DNA from: Podochytrium sp. JEL0797
Lineage: Eukaryota > Chytridiomycota > Chytridiomycetes > Chytridiales > Chytriomycetaceae
Reading direction: 5' to 3'
Assembly (NCBI GenBank): GCA_027596195.1
Contig: JADGJG010000007.1
Coordinates: 1 to 64,000 of the forward strand
Length of the DNA: 64,000 nucleotides
The translations under genes and the position numbers were made by a program. This document shows positions 10,642 to 22,183 of this stretch, piece after piece (positions within the stretch are counted from its first letter, which is position 1; each line of letters begins with the position of its first letter). The notes below the pieces were generated by a model that did not search any database, was not told the DNA's origin, and saw only the letters and a program-made list of their open reading frames with translations.

Positions 10642-12336
10642 TCAAACCATGCTTGCCATGATTCTAAAAAAGAACTGAACCTAAAAAACAAAACACAAGG
10701 AATCAGTTCCAGTGAATCGAAACATGATTCTCTCTCTCTCTCTCTCTCTCTTTCTCTGGTCTCACTCACCTCCAACACCCCATCCTCCTCCAAATCCGTA
10801 CAATGCACCGCATTCTTGACCTTGTCTGCGCCATACAACGCTCTCAAGGACTTGGGTCTCAACTTTCTCGCGAGTTCGGGGTCATTGGGCCCTACAAATT
10901 CGCGGAATTGGGACACAATGGGTTCGGCGGGGTCCGACGGTTTTGTGGGGTGAGAGATTTCGAGGGCAATGAGTGGACCTGAAGTCAGTTGGTCCACCAT
11001 TTTCTAACGTTTTTTTTGTTGATAGAATGAAGACGGGAAGGGTCAGCGAAGGGGGAAAGAGTGGAGCACTCGAAATTACCTGGTATTCCGGAACCACCGT
11101 TTTATACACTTCCAAAAACTCTTCGGCATTCACGCGGTCGAGGTAAAACGTTTCCGCGTCCGTGATTTTGTATCCGGCTTGCAAGATGGACGCGAAAATC
11201 TTTCCCGTGAGTCCTATGAACGTATCACGCGTGTTTTTAGATTCTGTCCTCGCGAGACGATACAAACAACATTATATTTACCAGAATGAACAGCATGCGG
11301 TTTCACAATCGCCAACGTACTCCCCTTAAACACCGCCGTCCTCCCTACCCCACGTTTAGCCCCCTCAAACACAACCTCCAACTCCTTTTTGGCTAACTCC
11401 GCCGTCCCACTGCTCACATGCACACCGTTCCTCAGCCCCGCGTGTCCGAATTTCGCACGCAAGCTCGTTGGATCCGTGGATTTGGCATCGGCCACGAGGA
11501 TGGGGCCCGCGATTTGGGAAAGGGAGGAGAGGGCGTTGGGTTTAGAGAGTTCGAGGGCGAGGAGGCGGGGACCGAGGAGGGAGGATACGAGGTCCCTGTT
11601 ACCGCGGCTTGTTTTGAGTATTTTGATATTCCACAACGCGAACGACGCGGAAGGAGGAGGAAATTACTTGAAGTACGGTTGTTCCCCAAACTGAACCATA
11701 CACAGATCTTCAGCGAGTTGACGCGAAAGCGAAAGCATGCGGAGCTTCACAATCACGAATCCTTGCGACACAAGAGAATCCATGATTTCACCCGCACGGT
11801 CAATCGCATCTGGCTTAATAATCACGAGAGCGCTGTGAAAATCATATCAGCGAGTGCATTCTCAATCCGCGGTGGAGGGAGTGTACCTCTCCATTTGCTG
11901 CAACAAGTGGCTCCGCGTAAACTCGTCGCCGTAATCGACAATCGTGAGTTGCCGCGCGTAGACGTTTACCGCGGCGCCGACGTGGAAATCGCGGAGGGTT
12001 AGGTCTTGGGTTTTGGTGCGTTTGAGGAACGTGCGTTTTTGTTTTGGGTCGTACTTTTTGGGGAATATCGTGAAATCGGTTGGTGGAGCGGAAGGGGTGG
12101 TTGTATTTACCATTTCGATCGAGTTGTCCGAGTTGTAGAAAAAGAGTTGGTATTGGCGCGTGAGTTGGGCGTGGACGTCGAACCATTCGACCTGTCGAAG
12201 AATGGATTTTTTGACAGGTGAGGTTAACGAGATTGCGCTGCGCCGACAGGCCTTGGCTCCGATTCCAAAGCGATAGAGCGAGGGAAGAGAGGAGTGCCGC
12301 AGTTACCAGGAAACACATGCGTTCGAGCGCCGACAT
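10642..12336 (-). CDS. NME7: NME7: DM10 plus two nucleoside diphosphate kinase domains
   Basis: Component linked to axonemal and basal-body microtubules in flagellated cells. Seven exons join in phase: 12307-12336, 11887-12191, 11668-11832, 11282-11595, 11080-11213, 10770-11003 and 10642-10680, about 406 aa. An N-terminal DM10 domain (VEWFDVHAQL, KRTFLKRT, VNVYARQLTIVDYGD) is followed by NDK domain A (ALVIIKPDAI, GLRNGVH) and NDK domain B (LAIVKPHAV, FREFVGPNDPE, KNAVHCTDLEEDG). The His of each active-site-like motif is present. The first exon codes 10 residues, the last 13. The intron 10681-10769 holds a CT repeat. A complete flagellar gene argues for a zoospore-forming organism. It ends tail to tail with GOLPH3. 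Confidence 0.93.
10729..10751. repeat. (TC)n repeat in the last NME7 intron
   Basis: About 11 TC units on the plus strand, GA on the coding strand, lying just inside the donor of intron 10681-10769. Reading through it gives a spurious Arg-Glu run. Confidence 0.85.
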
Positions 12337-12458
12337 TTTTGCGTTTGCTGGGTTGCTTGTTTTTTGACAGATTTTTTGTGTCGGCTTTGGATTTTGACTC
12401 GCCTTCAAAACATTCTCTCTCAGATTTATTACAACACCACAAAACACCCCCATCCTTA

Positions 12459-13650
12459 CTACGCGTTAAACTGCTGCAAGTACTGCCAAAAAGAAAAAGT
12501 CAACACCAATTGCCAAAAAAACGCATCAAAAAAAACCAACTCACAGATTCAGCCACAATACGCGCACGCGCGTTGATGGACAGCTTCATTTCACTAATCT
12601 CCTTGTCAACTTCCTCCATGAACTGGACGATAAAGTCCACGAGTTTGTGCTTGAACATTTGTTCCGTGTGGAAGTTGGTGATGAGGAACGAAATGTCGTA
12701 GCCCTGTGTTTGTGACGCGCGAGGGAGGGGGTTGTTGTTGGTGATTAGAAAGCAGGCAGGAAATGGATAGAGGGTGGTTGTTGGCTAGGAGGGTTGGTAT
12801 TCTCGCGTTCCATTCGCGATCCAAAAGGTATGCTTCGCGCGCATCCGTAAATCATCTAACGCCTTGGATTCGCCACGCCATTCCAAAAACCACACTTCTC
12901 TACTCTCCCTTCCCTGATCGCTCTCCTCCCCCCTCACTCCAGTCACAAAACTCTCTCCTCTCACCTGCACAGCCTTCCGTCTCAAAATCACAAAATTCTC
13001 AGCACGCATCATCAAGAATCGCGTAAACATGTGGGCAAGGAGTCTTTCGAGCTCATCGGCCTGTTTGATTTTGATGCTGATGCGCAGCGAGTTGATGGAC
13101 GGTTCGACGAGGACTTGTTCGTTTTCGTTGCGCGAGATGATGACGGGGGTGAGGAGGGCTTCTTTGGTGGTTCTGAGGGAAGTGATTTGGGAGGGTGTAA
13201 GTGAAAGTGGGGATATGTGTAGAATGGATTGGTGTTGATGGGGATTGGGTTCGATGCTCGATTTCGGGGTTGCTCTCTGGCCACAGTTTCCACGATCTGT
13301 GCATTCGAATCCTCCGCTTCGATCGACTCCTGTTTGCCTGGTTTTCGAAGCCCTCATCCCAACTCCGGTTCCGTCTCATTTCCGTCCCACTGACTTCAAA
13401 TTACGATCCTCCCCGCCTCTTCCTCGAGCCCCCTCATCTAGCTACCCCTCCCCTCGTTTCTCATCACACTCAACTGTGCCTCGATCTCTGGCTTGTTGTG
13501 TCTCTCCACGACCTGCGACGAAAAGTTCTCCAGACACATTGCGGCCGTAAGCGTAGCGCGCACGGCGGTGAGGTATGGGCGGAGCGTGTTGGACTGGAGG
13601 CAAAACAGGGGTGAGAAAGGGTGCGAGGGGAGCGGGGTGTTGCGTACCAT
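12459..13650 (-). CDS. ARPC4: ARPC4, Arp2/3 complex 20 kDa subunit
   Basis: Structural subunit of the Arp2/3 complex that starts branched actin filaments. Recognised segments: [105 protein letters not shown] and [10 protein letters not shown], ending YLQQFNA. Exons: start codon alone 13648-13650, then about 13474-13593, about 12965-13172, 12545-12703 and 12459-12482. The first coding exon would be the ATG itself, as the homologous N-terminus (M-S-x-x-LRPYL) demands. The second intron's donor is not resolved: no GT in the right phase fits, so a GC donor or slightly different border is possible. Length, about 170 aa, is normal. Confidence 0.9.
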
Positions 13651-15139
13651 CAAGTGAGTTGTTTTTCGCGAGGTGTTTTTTCTGCCGAGTCATCAACACG
13701 ACAGAACTAGGGAAGCGGCGGTTTAAAAGTGGTATTTATTGACTATAGCACATCGAATTCAGGCATCTAGAATCTCTACGTTTAACCGGACAAATCTTTC
13801 GGAGAACAACGCGTAAATTGCCCGCTTCATCCGCCCTTTTTTTAACGCCCCTTCACACATCTCAATTTAACACAAATTATTTCCAGTTCTTCTGTATGGG
13901 TTCCCTATAAAATTCGCTTTGAATTTACCATGGTTGCGTGTTTTTTAGATCTATTTGAGAGAAAAAGCCCATTGCACCCCTCACGCCAATTCTTCAACAT
14001 GACCAGAATACCCTCTGCAAGGAGCAAACCCCTTCCCTAGAGAGCCTTTATGTGGCTCCAAAAAACAATTGGAGCCAAGCACCTCCAACGGGAGGGGGTC
14101 TGATATCGCATGGCAGTTGGGTGTAAGAATCTGCGGCGGAATTCAAAAACTCTCGAATAAATACTGCCGCCTCCGTTTGGTTGGGGGTGAAGGTGGCGAT
14201 TCACACCGTCTCCACAAAGGAGAGCGAATGAGGCGTGGAACATGTTCTGTCTCCCCGTCTCAAAGATGCGGTAGGTAGTTGGCGTGGTTGGCGTGGGATT
14301 TGTTTTTCGTCTTCACGGGAAGGCCCGGCCAGGTTGGCCGCGTCGAGGTCGCGTTGGCGTTGCTGGTGGTTGGCGGTCAGTTTGGCGGTGTTGTGTGTTG
14401 GACCCACAAGTCACTTGATTTTGCTTGGAGGCCACGTGCCCTTTTTTCTTGATTCATCTTTTCGGAAATAAACACACTTGTCTTACAACTTGAGACCCTG
14501 TGTTATCCGATGTTGTCCAACAAGCGTAAGCCTGCTTCCAAGAAGCCATCCGCTGGTTCCGCCTCCGGTGTCAGCTCCCAAGACCCCATCCTCGAGTCCT
14601 CATCTGGGCTTGACGATCAAACGCGCTCGTACAACCTCCGCTCCCACACATCTCCCGCTCCCGTTCCCACAGCCGTCCTCCCCTCCACGGCGGCTACTAA
14701 CCTTTCCACGCAACAGGCGGCGATGCGAAGACGGTGCCACGGAACCAACGCTTGTGTCTTTCAAACTCCGGACACAAGTCTTGACTCTCAGACACCACTC
14801 CCATGACATGGCATGGATGTGATTGATCTTCTTGAATTTTGAAATCAGCAGAATACAACCGACAGAGTGGAGAGAATCAGCTTTTCCCTCTTTCGAATTC
14901 CAAGGGGTGTGGAGTCGTGTCGCGGTATGTCATCACCAATGAGAGAAAACACGATTGAAAGGAAAGAAAATCACATTGATTCGTTCTCCTTTCGGGACAC
15001 TTCCAACTCCACACGAATCTGGCGATTTAACACGTCCCTGAAGCGTTTTTCCATGTCGGGTTCGTCGGTTCGAGTTTTAAAAATGAAATTGCGCGAGATT
15101 TTTGAAACGGTGAACAGGTTGATTTTGATTTTGCAAATA
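13651..15139. other. no confident gene; Ser/Pro-rich open frame at 14510-14806
   Basis: Contains the ARPC4 upstream region and AT-rich stretches. One plus-strand frame (14510-14806, 98 codons) has a plausible start, a basic N-terminus (NKRKPASKKPS) and Ser/Thr/Pro-rich body with SYNLRSH, but no family match. A minus-strand stretch near 14201-14407 (Gln/Arg-rich) is equally uncertain. I see no RNA gene or transposon end. Confidence 0.3.
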
Positions 15140-15268
15140 AAGAGGTCCCCTTGTGGCAAGTTTGGGTGAGACCAACTGGCTGCTTCTCCAACTCGGCAAG
15201 GTAGTATTCGAAGCCGGAGAGGGTGTTATTGGCCAAAGAAGTGTCGAAAGTTGGGTCGGCGGGCATTT
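15140..15268 (-). pseudogene. MYND family, subfamily 1, N-terminal relic
   Basis: The minus strand reads SGFEYYLAELEKQPVGL, almost the same as the N-terminus of the 22393-23263 copy (FEYYLAELEKQP then VGLIPT). Homology stops within about 10 codons; no finger or C-terminal module follows, and the downstream sequence to 15027 is unrelated. It lies just past the 3' end of the subtilase gene. Confidence 0.65.
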
Positions 15269-15437
15269 TAGAGTTTTGACAGGGGGTGGCAAAACGAGGT
15301 GTCAAAATAGTATCCAAAAAAGAGGCCTTGACCAATGTTTTGAGACGTGGATCTCTTACAGGGGTCAAATTCAACGAAATATCTTTATTTCTTACATGTT
15401 TTCTTTCTACACTTTCTATAACAAAAATGCTACTGAC

Positions 15438-18400
15438 TCAATAAACAAGAGTGAAAACAGGTGTCTCCAACGCATCGTAATCGTCGATTCTCATGACGTC
15501 TCCAAAGTTCTTCAATCCCAAGAAGCGCATGATGTAGTTACCGGTTGGCAACAGCGACGGTGGAGTAAATGGACCCGTGAGGTTCGTGTTCAAGTCATAA
15601 CCCAAACCTCCCCAAATGAAAATCGTGTTGTTGCTAACACCATTGGGATCCTTAACGTACGTTGTGCGCTGGACCTCTCCGCTCAAAACTCCTTCACCAC
15701 CTCCAGTCTCCAAGTTACGGAGATACACGTGCGCAGTGTTGCTCGAGAATCCAGCCATGACCATACGGTTGTCTTTGCCTTGGTACTCGACGTGGATCTG
15801 GGCAGCGCGCGTTGTGAAGGTGGGGATGGCGAGGATGATGGCGTAGTCAGTTCCGTTGATGACATCCTGCGCTTTCAAAGGATTGAAGAGGCCATCGCCT
15901 TCGTAGAGACCCGTTGAAGCCGATCCCGCCGTGTAGTTGGCCCCAAAGTATTTGGAAAAGAAGGGGGTGAGCCATTTGCTGTTCAAGCTCGTTGAGTTTC
16001 TGGACCAGAAGTTCTTGGCCTTCCACGAGCCAATCACACCCGCATAAGGAACCGAAATGACAGCATCATCCTTGGAGTTGGTGATAGTGATGTAGCCTCC
16101 GTAGACTGGGTTGACTCCCGTCGTGGCAGCGGCTGGTTGGAACTGGATGTTGACTTTGGCAGACGATCCGGCGGGGACAAAGACAGTCTTGGCACCTTGA
16201 GTGTCGTCTTCACTGCAATTGTCGCTCAAGAATGTCACAGTCGCGTGCTGGTCGTCGGTCAGGAGAGTTCCGGCCTGGCCCTGGGGGAAATCGTCGGAAC
16301 CCACGTACGTCGTAACAGTAGCGGCAGTCTTACTGGAGACGACGTAAGTCATGCCGACCGCGTAGTTATTTTGGATCGTGATGGTGTACTTGCTCTGCAT
16401 GTTGATGGTGTCGTTCAAAGCGAGGGACGATGGGAGAACGAGAGTCTTGGCGGACGCGGCGTAGAAAGCATTCACGAGCCCAGCACCTTGGAACGACGGA
16501 GAGTTGGTCAGAGAAGTCTTGTAAACGGACTTGGGCATGGCATTGTTCTGCAAATACGCCCTGACGGTACTCAAGTCAAGCTTGCCTCGCTGCTGCAACA
16601 GCAACGCGGTCACACCAGCAGCATATGCCGAGGCCATCGAGGTACCAGACATTACTAGGTAGTTCTCAGAGTATCCGTTCACTTGGGCACTGTGTGGGGA
16701 GATGGTGGAATAAACGAAGCCACCGATACCGCCGATTTCCGGCTTGAGGTTCAACAAAGGGTCCAATCCAGGAGAAGAAAAGTTGGACACTGTTCCACCA
16801 GTAACTTGCTGAAACACAGTGCCCGCATTGACAATAAGCGAAGGTTTCGTGCCGGCGCGGATGTCCGCGAGAATCGTGCGAGCGGCTGTGTTGCTGAGGA
16901 CAAGAGAAAGAATGGCGTACATGTTGTTGGTGGTGCGATCGGAATCGTCGAGGTGGTAGAGGATACATGCCGAGGCTCCTGCCTTGTAAGCAGCGAAGCA
17001 ACGAGCGGCCGAGCCGCAACCCGTGTCACCGGTGTTGAAACGGAACATGACTGCTTTTCCAGTCACGTTCACCGCGGGATTGACGCCGTTGCACCCATCG
17101 AGTAAGGATTTATTGTCTTCAGCGTCGATGTCTGCGGATAAAACTCGTTAGCTTAACTTGGCAACGAGGATAACTAAAATATTGTTACCGTTGGCTACAA
17201 TGTCCAAAACCTGCCCATTCTGCTCAGGAACAGCCGAAGAGGTACCATCCACAATGACGTTCTGTTGACCGTTGTCAAACGAAGCAACAGAAATTGCGCC
17301 AGTGGATCCGGCAGGATCACTGGTCAAGTGCGCACCACTAGCACCACCGTTTCCAGAAGCAGCCAAAACAGTCAATCCTTTGGATGCAACGTTTCTGGAC
17401 GCGATAGAGCCGAGGTCGTCGTGGAATCCCGGGCCACCACCCAACGACATGTTGATGATGTCCATGCCGTCGGCGTACGCCTTATATATCGCCGCAGAAA
17501 TTGCATCACTTCCAGCGACTCCAGTGCAGCCGCTGGGATAGGGCAGTAAGGATTAGAATTGAGAAGGAGGAAAGAAAATGTATAAAAACTCACTAAATGC
17601 GGTACGCGCCTAACGTAACGTCTGGGGCGACGCCAGAAAACGGACTCGACGGAACCCATCCGGGAATGGTAATGTTAAGTCCCATACCCGCCACAATCCC
17701 AGCAACGTGTGTTCCGTGTGATTCCTCACTGCAATTGTCGAGCGGATCGTTGTCCTCAATCGGCTGGTTCTTCCCATCATACAAATCGCCAACAAAGTCG
17801 TGTCCGTACGCGACCTTGAATCCCGGACCGAACCCACCGCCAAGCGCGGGGTGGAGGTAGTACACTCCCGTGTCAATGATGCCGACCTTGATTCCCTTTC
17901 CGGAGAGGCCGAGTTGGTAACGGGCCTTGTCGACACCCGCCATTTGGTGGATGGCATCGGTAGTGTGGGTCCACGGGGTGGTTGAGTTGGCGCCAGAAAT
18001 CCCGGTTGTGAATGGGGAGGGACGACCACGAGTTGTGACGGCTTGGTAGCTGACGGCGTCTGCGACGGTGACAACGTGTGAAGCCTCATCTATTTTTTTT
18101 CGAGGTTGGGTTCTTCGAATTTCCAGTAAATATAACTAACCGCATGCGCTGTTGATCTGGAACGAAGCAAAAGTGACGAACTCGTTCTTGACAGAGAAAC
18201 GCATCGAGTAGTTAACCTCTGGGAACTGTGAGAAGTGTGCTTGGATCGCGGCGGCAGGGTCGGCAACGGAGACGGGGAAGTTGACAGCGTACACACACTC
18301 CATGACAGACGGATGATCGGAAGGTGCACCTGGATTTGGAATTGGGTCAATTTAATATGGTATGGTGGCATTTGTTCCATGGGAGAGGCGGAGAGGAGGG

Positions 18401-18475
18401 GTTACCAATTCGAGGAAGCATGGCACTGACTCCTGCCGCGAAAGCGGCAACAGACAGGACGGGCAGCAATTGCAT
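15438..18475 (-). CDS. secreted subtilisin-like serine protease (S8) with PA domain
   Basis: Extracellular endopeptidase. Five exons in phase: 18406-18475, 18141-18329, 17594-18089, 17189-17532 and 15438-17131, about 930 aa. Signal peptide MQLLPVLSVAAFAAGVSA; propeptide-like region to about residue 170; catalytic triad in IIDTGVYYLHP (Asp), ESHGTHVAGI (His) and SGTSMASAYAAG (Ser). A protease-associated insert lies between His and Ser (VNVTGKAVMF, CFAAYKAGASACILYH). Beyond Ser is a long beta-rich C-terminal part of about 380 residues of the Fn3-like type, as in C5a-peptidase-like subtilases. Many potential N-glycosylation sites fit secretion. All motifs are intact. Its role is presumably extracellular protein degradation; substrate unknown. 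Confidence 0.92.
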
Positions 18476-18694
18476 TTTTGGTCTGTTTTTCGACTGGGGC
18501 GTCCATCTCTTCGGAGATTAAATTGGCCCCACGCGCCCAAGCCCTGCGGCAATTGCCTCCTTCGGCGACAACACTAAATGAACCGCTGCAGGCTACCACC
18601 ACTCCGCGCGTTCATTCTCTCCCTCTTGTGCCTCCAATGTGACCCCAACGGTGTGCTCCAGACGCACAGGATGCTTTTCGGGACGTTGGAGCTC
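18476..18694. promoter_or_regulatory. upstream region of the subtilase
   Basis: Sequence before the subtilase start codon on the minus strand. No TATA box or repeated site is clear. It borders the relic of the dehydrogenase 3' end. Confidence 0.3.
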
Positions 18695-18771
18695 AAGCCT
18701 AGACATGCCAATTTCCGCTAATCTCAGCATTCAACAAACTACTTCCAGCAGCCTCCAATTAGTATTAATCG
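18695..18771 (-). pseudogene. 3' relic of aspartate-semialdehyde dehydrogenase
   Basis: About 75 bp resemble the last codons of the gene at 18980-20161. Shared runs on the plus strand include CATTCAACAAACTA and CCAGCAGCC, in the same order and orientation, some 280 bp apart. The relic has a stop and indels. It indicates a partial tandem duplication at the 3' end of the dehydrogenase gene. Confidence 0.6.
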
Positions 18772-18810
18772 GTCCACCTTTTGCGTTGAAATCGCGCATA
18801 ACTTGCGTGC

Positions 18811-18968
18811 GATGCTACGCGTCGATCGCTCTCTTGTCCTTTTCGATGATTCGCGTCGATGGACACTTTGTGTCAAAATTACGCATATTTTGCTCGCTCT
18901 TTCTTTTCGACGCTGCGCGTCGGCGATTCTCGACCTCAAATGTTTATTTCATTTCGACGCTACGCGTC
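18811..18968. repeat. degenerate repeats around TCGACGCTACGCGTCG
   Basis: Four imperfect copies start near 18811, 18844, 18907 and 18954. Two contain ACGCGT. Parts of the spacers (CGCTCT..CTTTTCGA) also recur, so this looks like a decayed tandem array between two genes. ACGCGT is the core of the MBF/MCB site of fungi, but a simple repeat is the cheaper explanation. Confidence 0.5.
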
Positions 18969-18979
18969 TTCGTATCGAG

Positions 18980-20161
18980 TCAAAACAACCCCTTGGCATG
19001 ACAAATCTCGGCATTCAACAAACTAGAACCAGCAGCCCCCAAAATAGTATTATGCACAAGCGCCGTAAACTTGACATCCAACAACGGACACTCCCTAACT
19101 CGTCCAACACTCACAGCAAACCCATTCTCAAGGTCCCTGTCAACACGCGGTTGAGGACGGTTCTGCTCCTTGTGCACGATAATAGAACGTTTTGGTGCCG
19201 AGTGACAGTTCAAGGATTGAGCTTCAGAAGTGTAAGCGGCGAGGGCCGCGTTGATTTCGGACGGGGTTGGTTTGTTGGGGGTGAGGAATTCGAGGGAGAC
19301 GTGCATGGTATGGCCGTCGATGATGGGGACGCGGGTGCAAGTGGCAGAGATTTTCATGTGCTAGTGGTGTGTGGTTGGAGGGTTTAGATGAAGTGTGGTC
19401 CAAAGGTGGTACCAAAGTTGGGAACCACAACGAAACCAAAACACACACACACACACACACACATGATACCTTGTCAAACGCGAACTTGCCATCCACAAGA
19501 CCGGGCCCCAAAATCTTCAAAGGCTCCACCTCCATCTTTTCCTCCTCCCCGTCAATAAAGGGAACAATGTTTTCGAGAATATCGAGCGAGGCAACACCGG
19601 GGTACCCGGCACCACTGATGGCTTGCTGGGTGGTGACATGGAGCTTTGTGATGGGTCCGAACCTGGGTTCGCGAGTAGTATCAGTCGCGATCAACATGAT
19701 AAGATAAGGCAGCTAGCTCACTTGTCCATCAACGCCTTGAGGGGAACGACGAGACCCGTTGTGGAGCAGTTTGCGTTCGTGACAATGAAGCCCTTCTTGC
19801 CCTTGAGAGCGTCGAGGTGGTTTGGGTTGACAGTGGGCACGACAAGCGGCACTTGCTCGTTCATGCGGAAGTTCTTTGCGTTCGACAAAACGTGGATGCC
19901 GTGCGCAGACATTTCTTGTTCGATGGCGCCGGCGACAGAAGAGTCGAGTGCCGAAAACACGACCACACACGACGAGAAGTGCGCCCCAGTGCATTCCCCA
20001 ATCACAAGGCCAGTCGCAAAGTGAACCTTGCCTGCGCTGCGCGAAGACGCCCCAACTGCAACAACCTCAAACACGGGGTGCCCAGCGAGGAGCTGGGCGA
20101 AGCGCTGTCCAACTGTCCCGGTGATGCCGAGGATGCCAACGGGGATTCGGGGTGAGGTCAT
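18980..20161 (-). CDS. HOM2: aspartate-semialdehyde dehydrogenase
   Basis: Second step of the aspartate pathway to threonine, methionine (and lysine in some lineages): reduces aspartyl phosphate to aspartate semialdehyde with NADPH. Exons 19722-20161, 19470-19662 and 18980-19360 join in phase, 337 aa. N-terminal nucleotide-binding [22 protein letters not shown], active-site NANCSTTGL with the catalytic Cys, [38 protein letters not shown] and [13 protein letters not shown]. Compared with the yeast enzyme about 15 residues are missing after SSRSAGK and a similar number later; no splice alternative restores them, so the loop is probably short. Intron 19361-19469 holds an AC repeat. No regulatory domain is fused. 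Confidence 0.92.
19440..19463. repeat. (AC)n repeat in a dehydrogenase intron
   Basis: About 12 AC units just inside the donor of intron 19361-19469. It reads as TG on the coding strand. Confidence 0.85.
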
Positions 20162-20363
20162 TTTTTACTCTCAAAAATGTGAATGTAAAAGTATGTCTAC
20201 AACATCACTTGGTTCTTCCCCTTTATTCGCTCCATATTAGACTCCCTTCCTTCAAATGATATCCAGAAAACAAGCTCAACACAGTTCCAAACAAAGAGAC
20301 AACAGAGACCGCCATGACGTTATACAAGAAAGAGAACCTCCCAAAGATGCACTGAAACACCCA

Positions 20364-20792
20364 TTACAAGTTCAACTTAGTTCTGCGCCAGTTTCTGCGC
20401 TTGGCGTTGTATCTGTTGCGAATGCAAAATGTACAATTAGAATTCGAATCGGAGCATCCAATGGATGGAGAGAGGAGTTTCGATTCATGATTCGTATCTG
20501 ATTGTGTCGATCGCATAGTTGATGGCTTCGAGTCCCGAAATCGCATCCCAAAGTTGCTGACTCCTCCCCAACATTAAACAACTCTGCCGATTTGCCTTCG
20601 ACTGCCCATCCCCCAATTGATCCGCCCGGCTCCGAAATGCCAACAATCACATCCCCGACTCGCTCGCATATTTCGATCGTGAATTTACCTGATAGTGGTG
20701 TCCGTCTTGAAACGGAACCAGTTAGGAATAGGTCTGTTCTGCTTCTTGACCTTTCCGAGGATGCGCTTGATCTTGAACGTCTTGTTGGAAGG
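20364..20792 (-). CDS. RPL39: 60S ribosomal protein eL39 (first exon not located)
   Basis: Small basic protein at the exit tunnel of the large ribosomal subunit. Two exons fit: 20689-20792 ([18 protein letters not shown], then [17 protein letters not shown]) and 20364-20412 ([15 protein letters not shown], stop). Together they give 50 residues; one Met in front makes the 51 aa usual for eL39. The acceptor CCCTCCAG directly precedes the second codon, so the first coding exon is the ATG alone or nearly so, as in several fungal ribosomal protein genes, but I cannot place it in the upstream 300 bp. The intron 20413-20688 (276 nt) is long for this genome; I found no clear C/D box pair in it. Confidence 0.9.
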
Positions 20793-22183
20793 CTGGAGGG
20801 GGGGAAGGATTCGTTAGCGACTAGTTTCGCAACGCAGAGGTGTGTGTGTCGAGGTGTCAGAGGTCTAGAACTGCCGCCGATTCGTACGCCCCTCCCGCTA
20901 GCTTCCGGTATCCGCAACATTTCGATTTCACTAACGCAATCCGATTGAGGATCGAGCGAGCGCATCGTCCGCGCAACAAGACGTTGGCCTTCGGCATGGC
21001 ATCTCTCTTCGATCCCCAATCACTCCCAACAGCCGATTCATCCATCATCCATCCCATCCACGCAGTATGACAGTACTCCTCTTCGCTCGTGTATTTGATG
21101 ATGTAGGTCTCGAGGTAATGCGATGGCTGCAGTCGGTGGGGATGGAGAGGTGGTGTCTATGCAGAGGGGACATGGGTCCGAACCATCTTGAGATTTTTTC
21201 TAACAGAGGCGAGTGGCTGTCAAACGTGCCCTCCCGCATGCGAGCGCGAGCTTTGTCCACCACACCGACGATGAATTGAATGGGCGGCGTTTCCTTCCTT
21301 AATGCATGTGTGTGTGTGTGTGTGTGTGTGTGAAATTTGAAAGGGAGGCTATCGACGCCCCATACTTATATTCGCACTCACGCGTCGTCGCATTTACGCG
21401 TGTTTTGTGCTCAAGTTTGCGAGAGTTTTGGGTAGCACTTGCATGTTTAAAAAAGTTGGAATCGATGGTGCCGGGTTACCTAAATTTGGGTGGACATGAC
21501 TCCTTTGAAATGTTGATTTGCTTCCACCCACCGGCCCTTCTCGAAGCATGTTGTCTATATCCAAAGAAAGAGGTATCGGCTCGATTCGCCGGATTCGGAG
21601 CATTCACGTTGGCCACTCTTGAAGTAAGTACTCTACTGTGCTGACCACTGCTGTCTTGGTTCCAATAGACACCTTTTCCTAGCGGTCCTTCGTTTGGAGA
21701 ACACCACCCTTCGTCGTCGCATCGAACAACTCGAGGCCGAGGCCAAAGATGGGTGAGGGGTCCTCTTTATTGTTCTCATCCGTTTTTTTCTCGTGTTGTT
21801 TTTTCTCGTCCGTTTTCTCGCTGATTGCTACTTGCGAAAATCATTCAGGCACTCCCGATCCGCGTCACTTTCTTCCAGCAGTCGCGTCAAAGTTATTCTC
21901 CAATACGTTCGCATTCGTCAGTACCACCGTGTTTCTTTGCCAAGCAACCCTTCGTTGCCTGAATTACCACTGCTCCACCACCACACCAAAACGTCCCATC
22001 ACAAGATCCACTTGCGAATGGCAGGCTTTTCATCAATTTCAAATGACAACATTGTGAATCCAGCCTCCCCCTTCGCGACTCTCATCCGTGAGGTCAAATG
22101 GAGCGACAGGGGTGGTGAGATCTCGTGTCCAGAGACTCAGTCAAAAAGGCTTCGGTAGGTTAATTTCGCTGTTCAGAAAAAAC
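20793..22183. other. eL39 upstream region and an uncertain coiled-coil reading frame
   Basis: The first part is the eL39 leader and promoter. A (TG)n repeat lies at 21306-21332. On the plus strand about 21680-22158 reads as two exons: LRLENTTLRRRIEQLEAEAKD, a leucine-zipper-like helix, then a GTGAGG..CATTCAG intron (about 21757-21848) and a Ser/His-rich stretch ending near 22158. No upstream exon with a start could be fixed and no family is recognised. It may be a gene fragment. Confidence 0.3.

Noticed and set aside
15153..16658. Long plus-strand open frames across the subtilase
   Set aside because: Antisense shadows of the minus-strand protease exon, which has intact catalytic motifs.
18811..18968. 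CRISPR-like or centromeric array
   Set aside because: Only four degenerate units with unequal spacing in a eukaryotic genome.
20413..20688. Small nucleolar RNA in the eL39 intron
   Set aside because: Ribosomal protein introns often host them, but no C box / D box pair or clear H/ACA hairpins could be found by eye.
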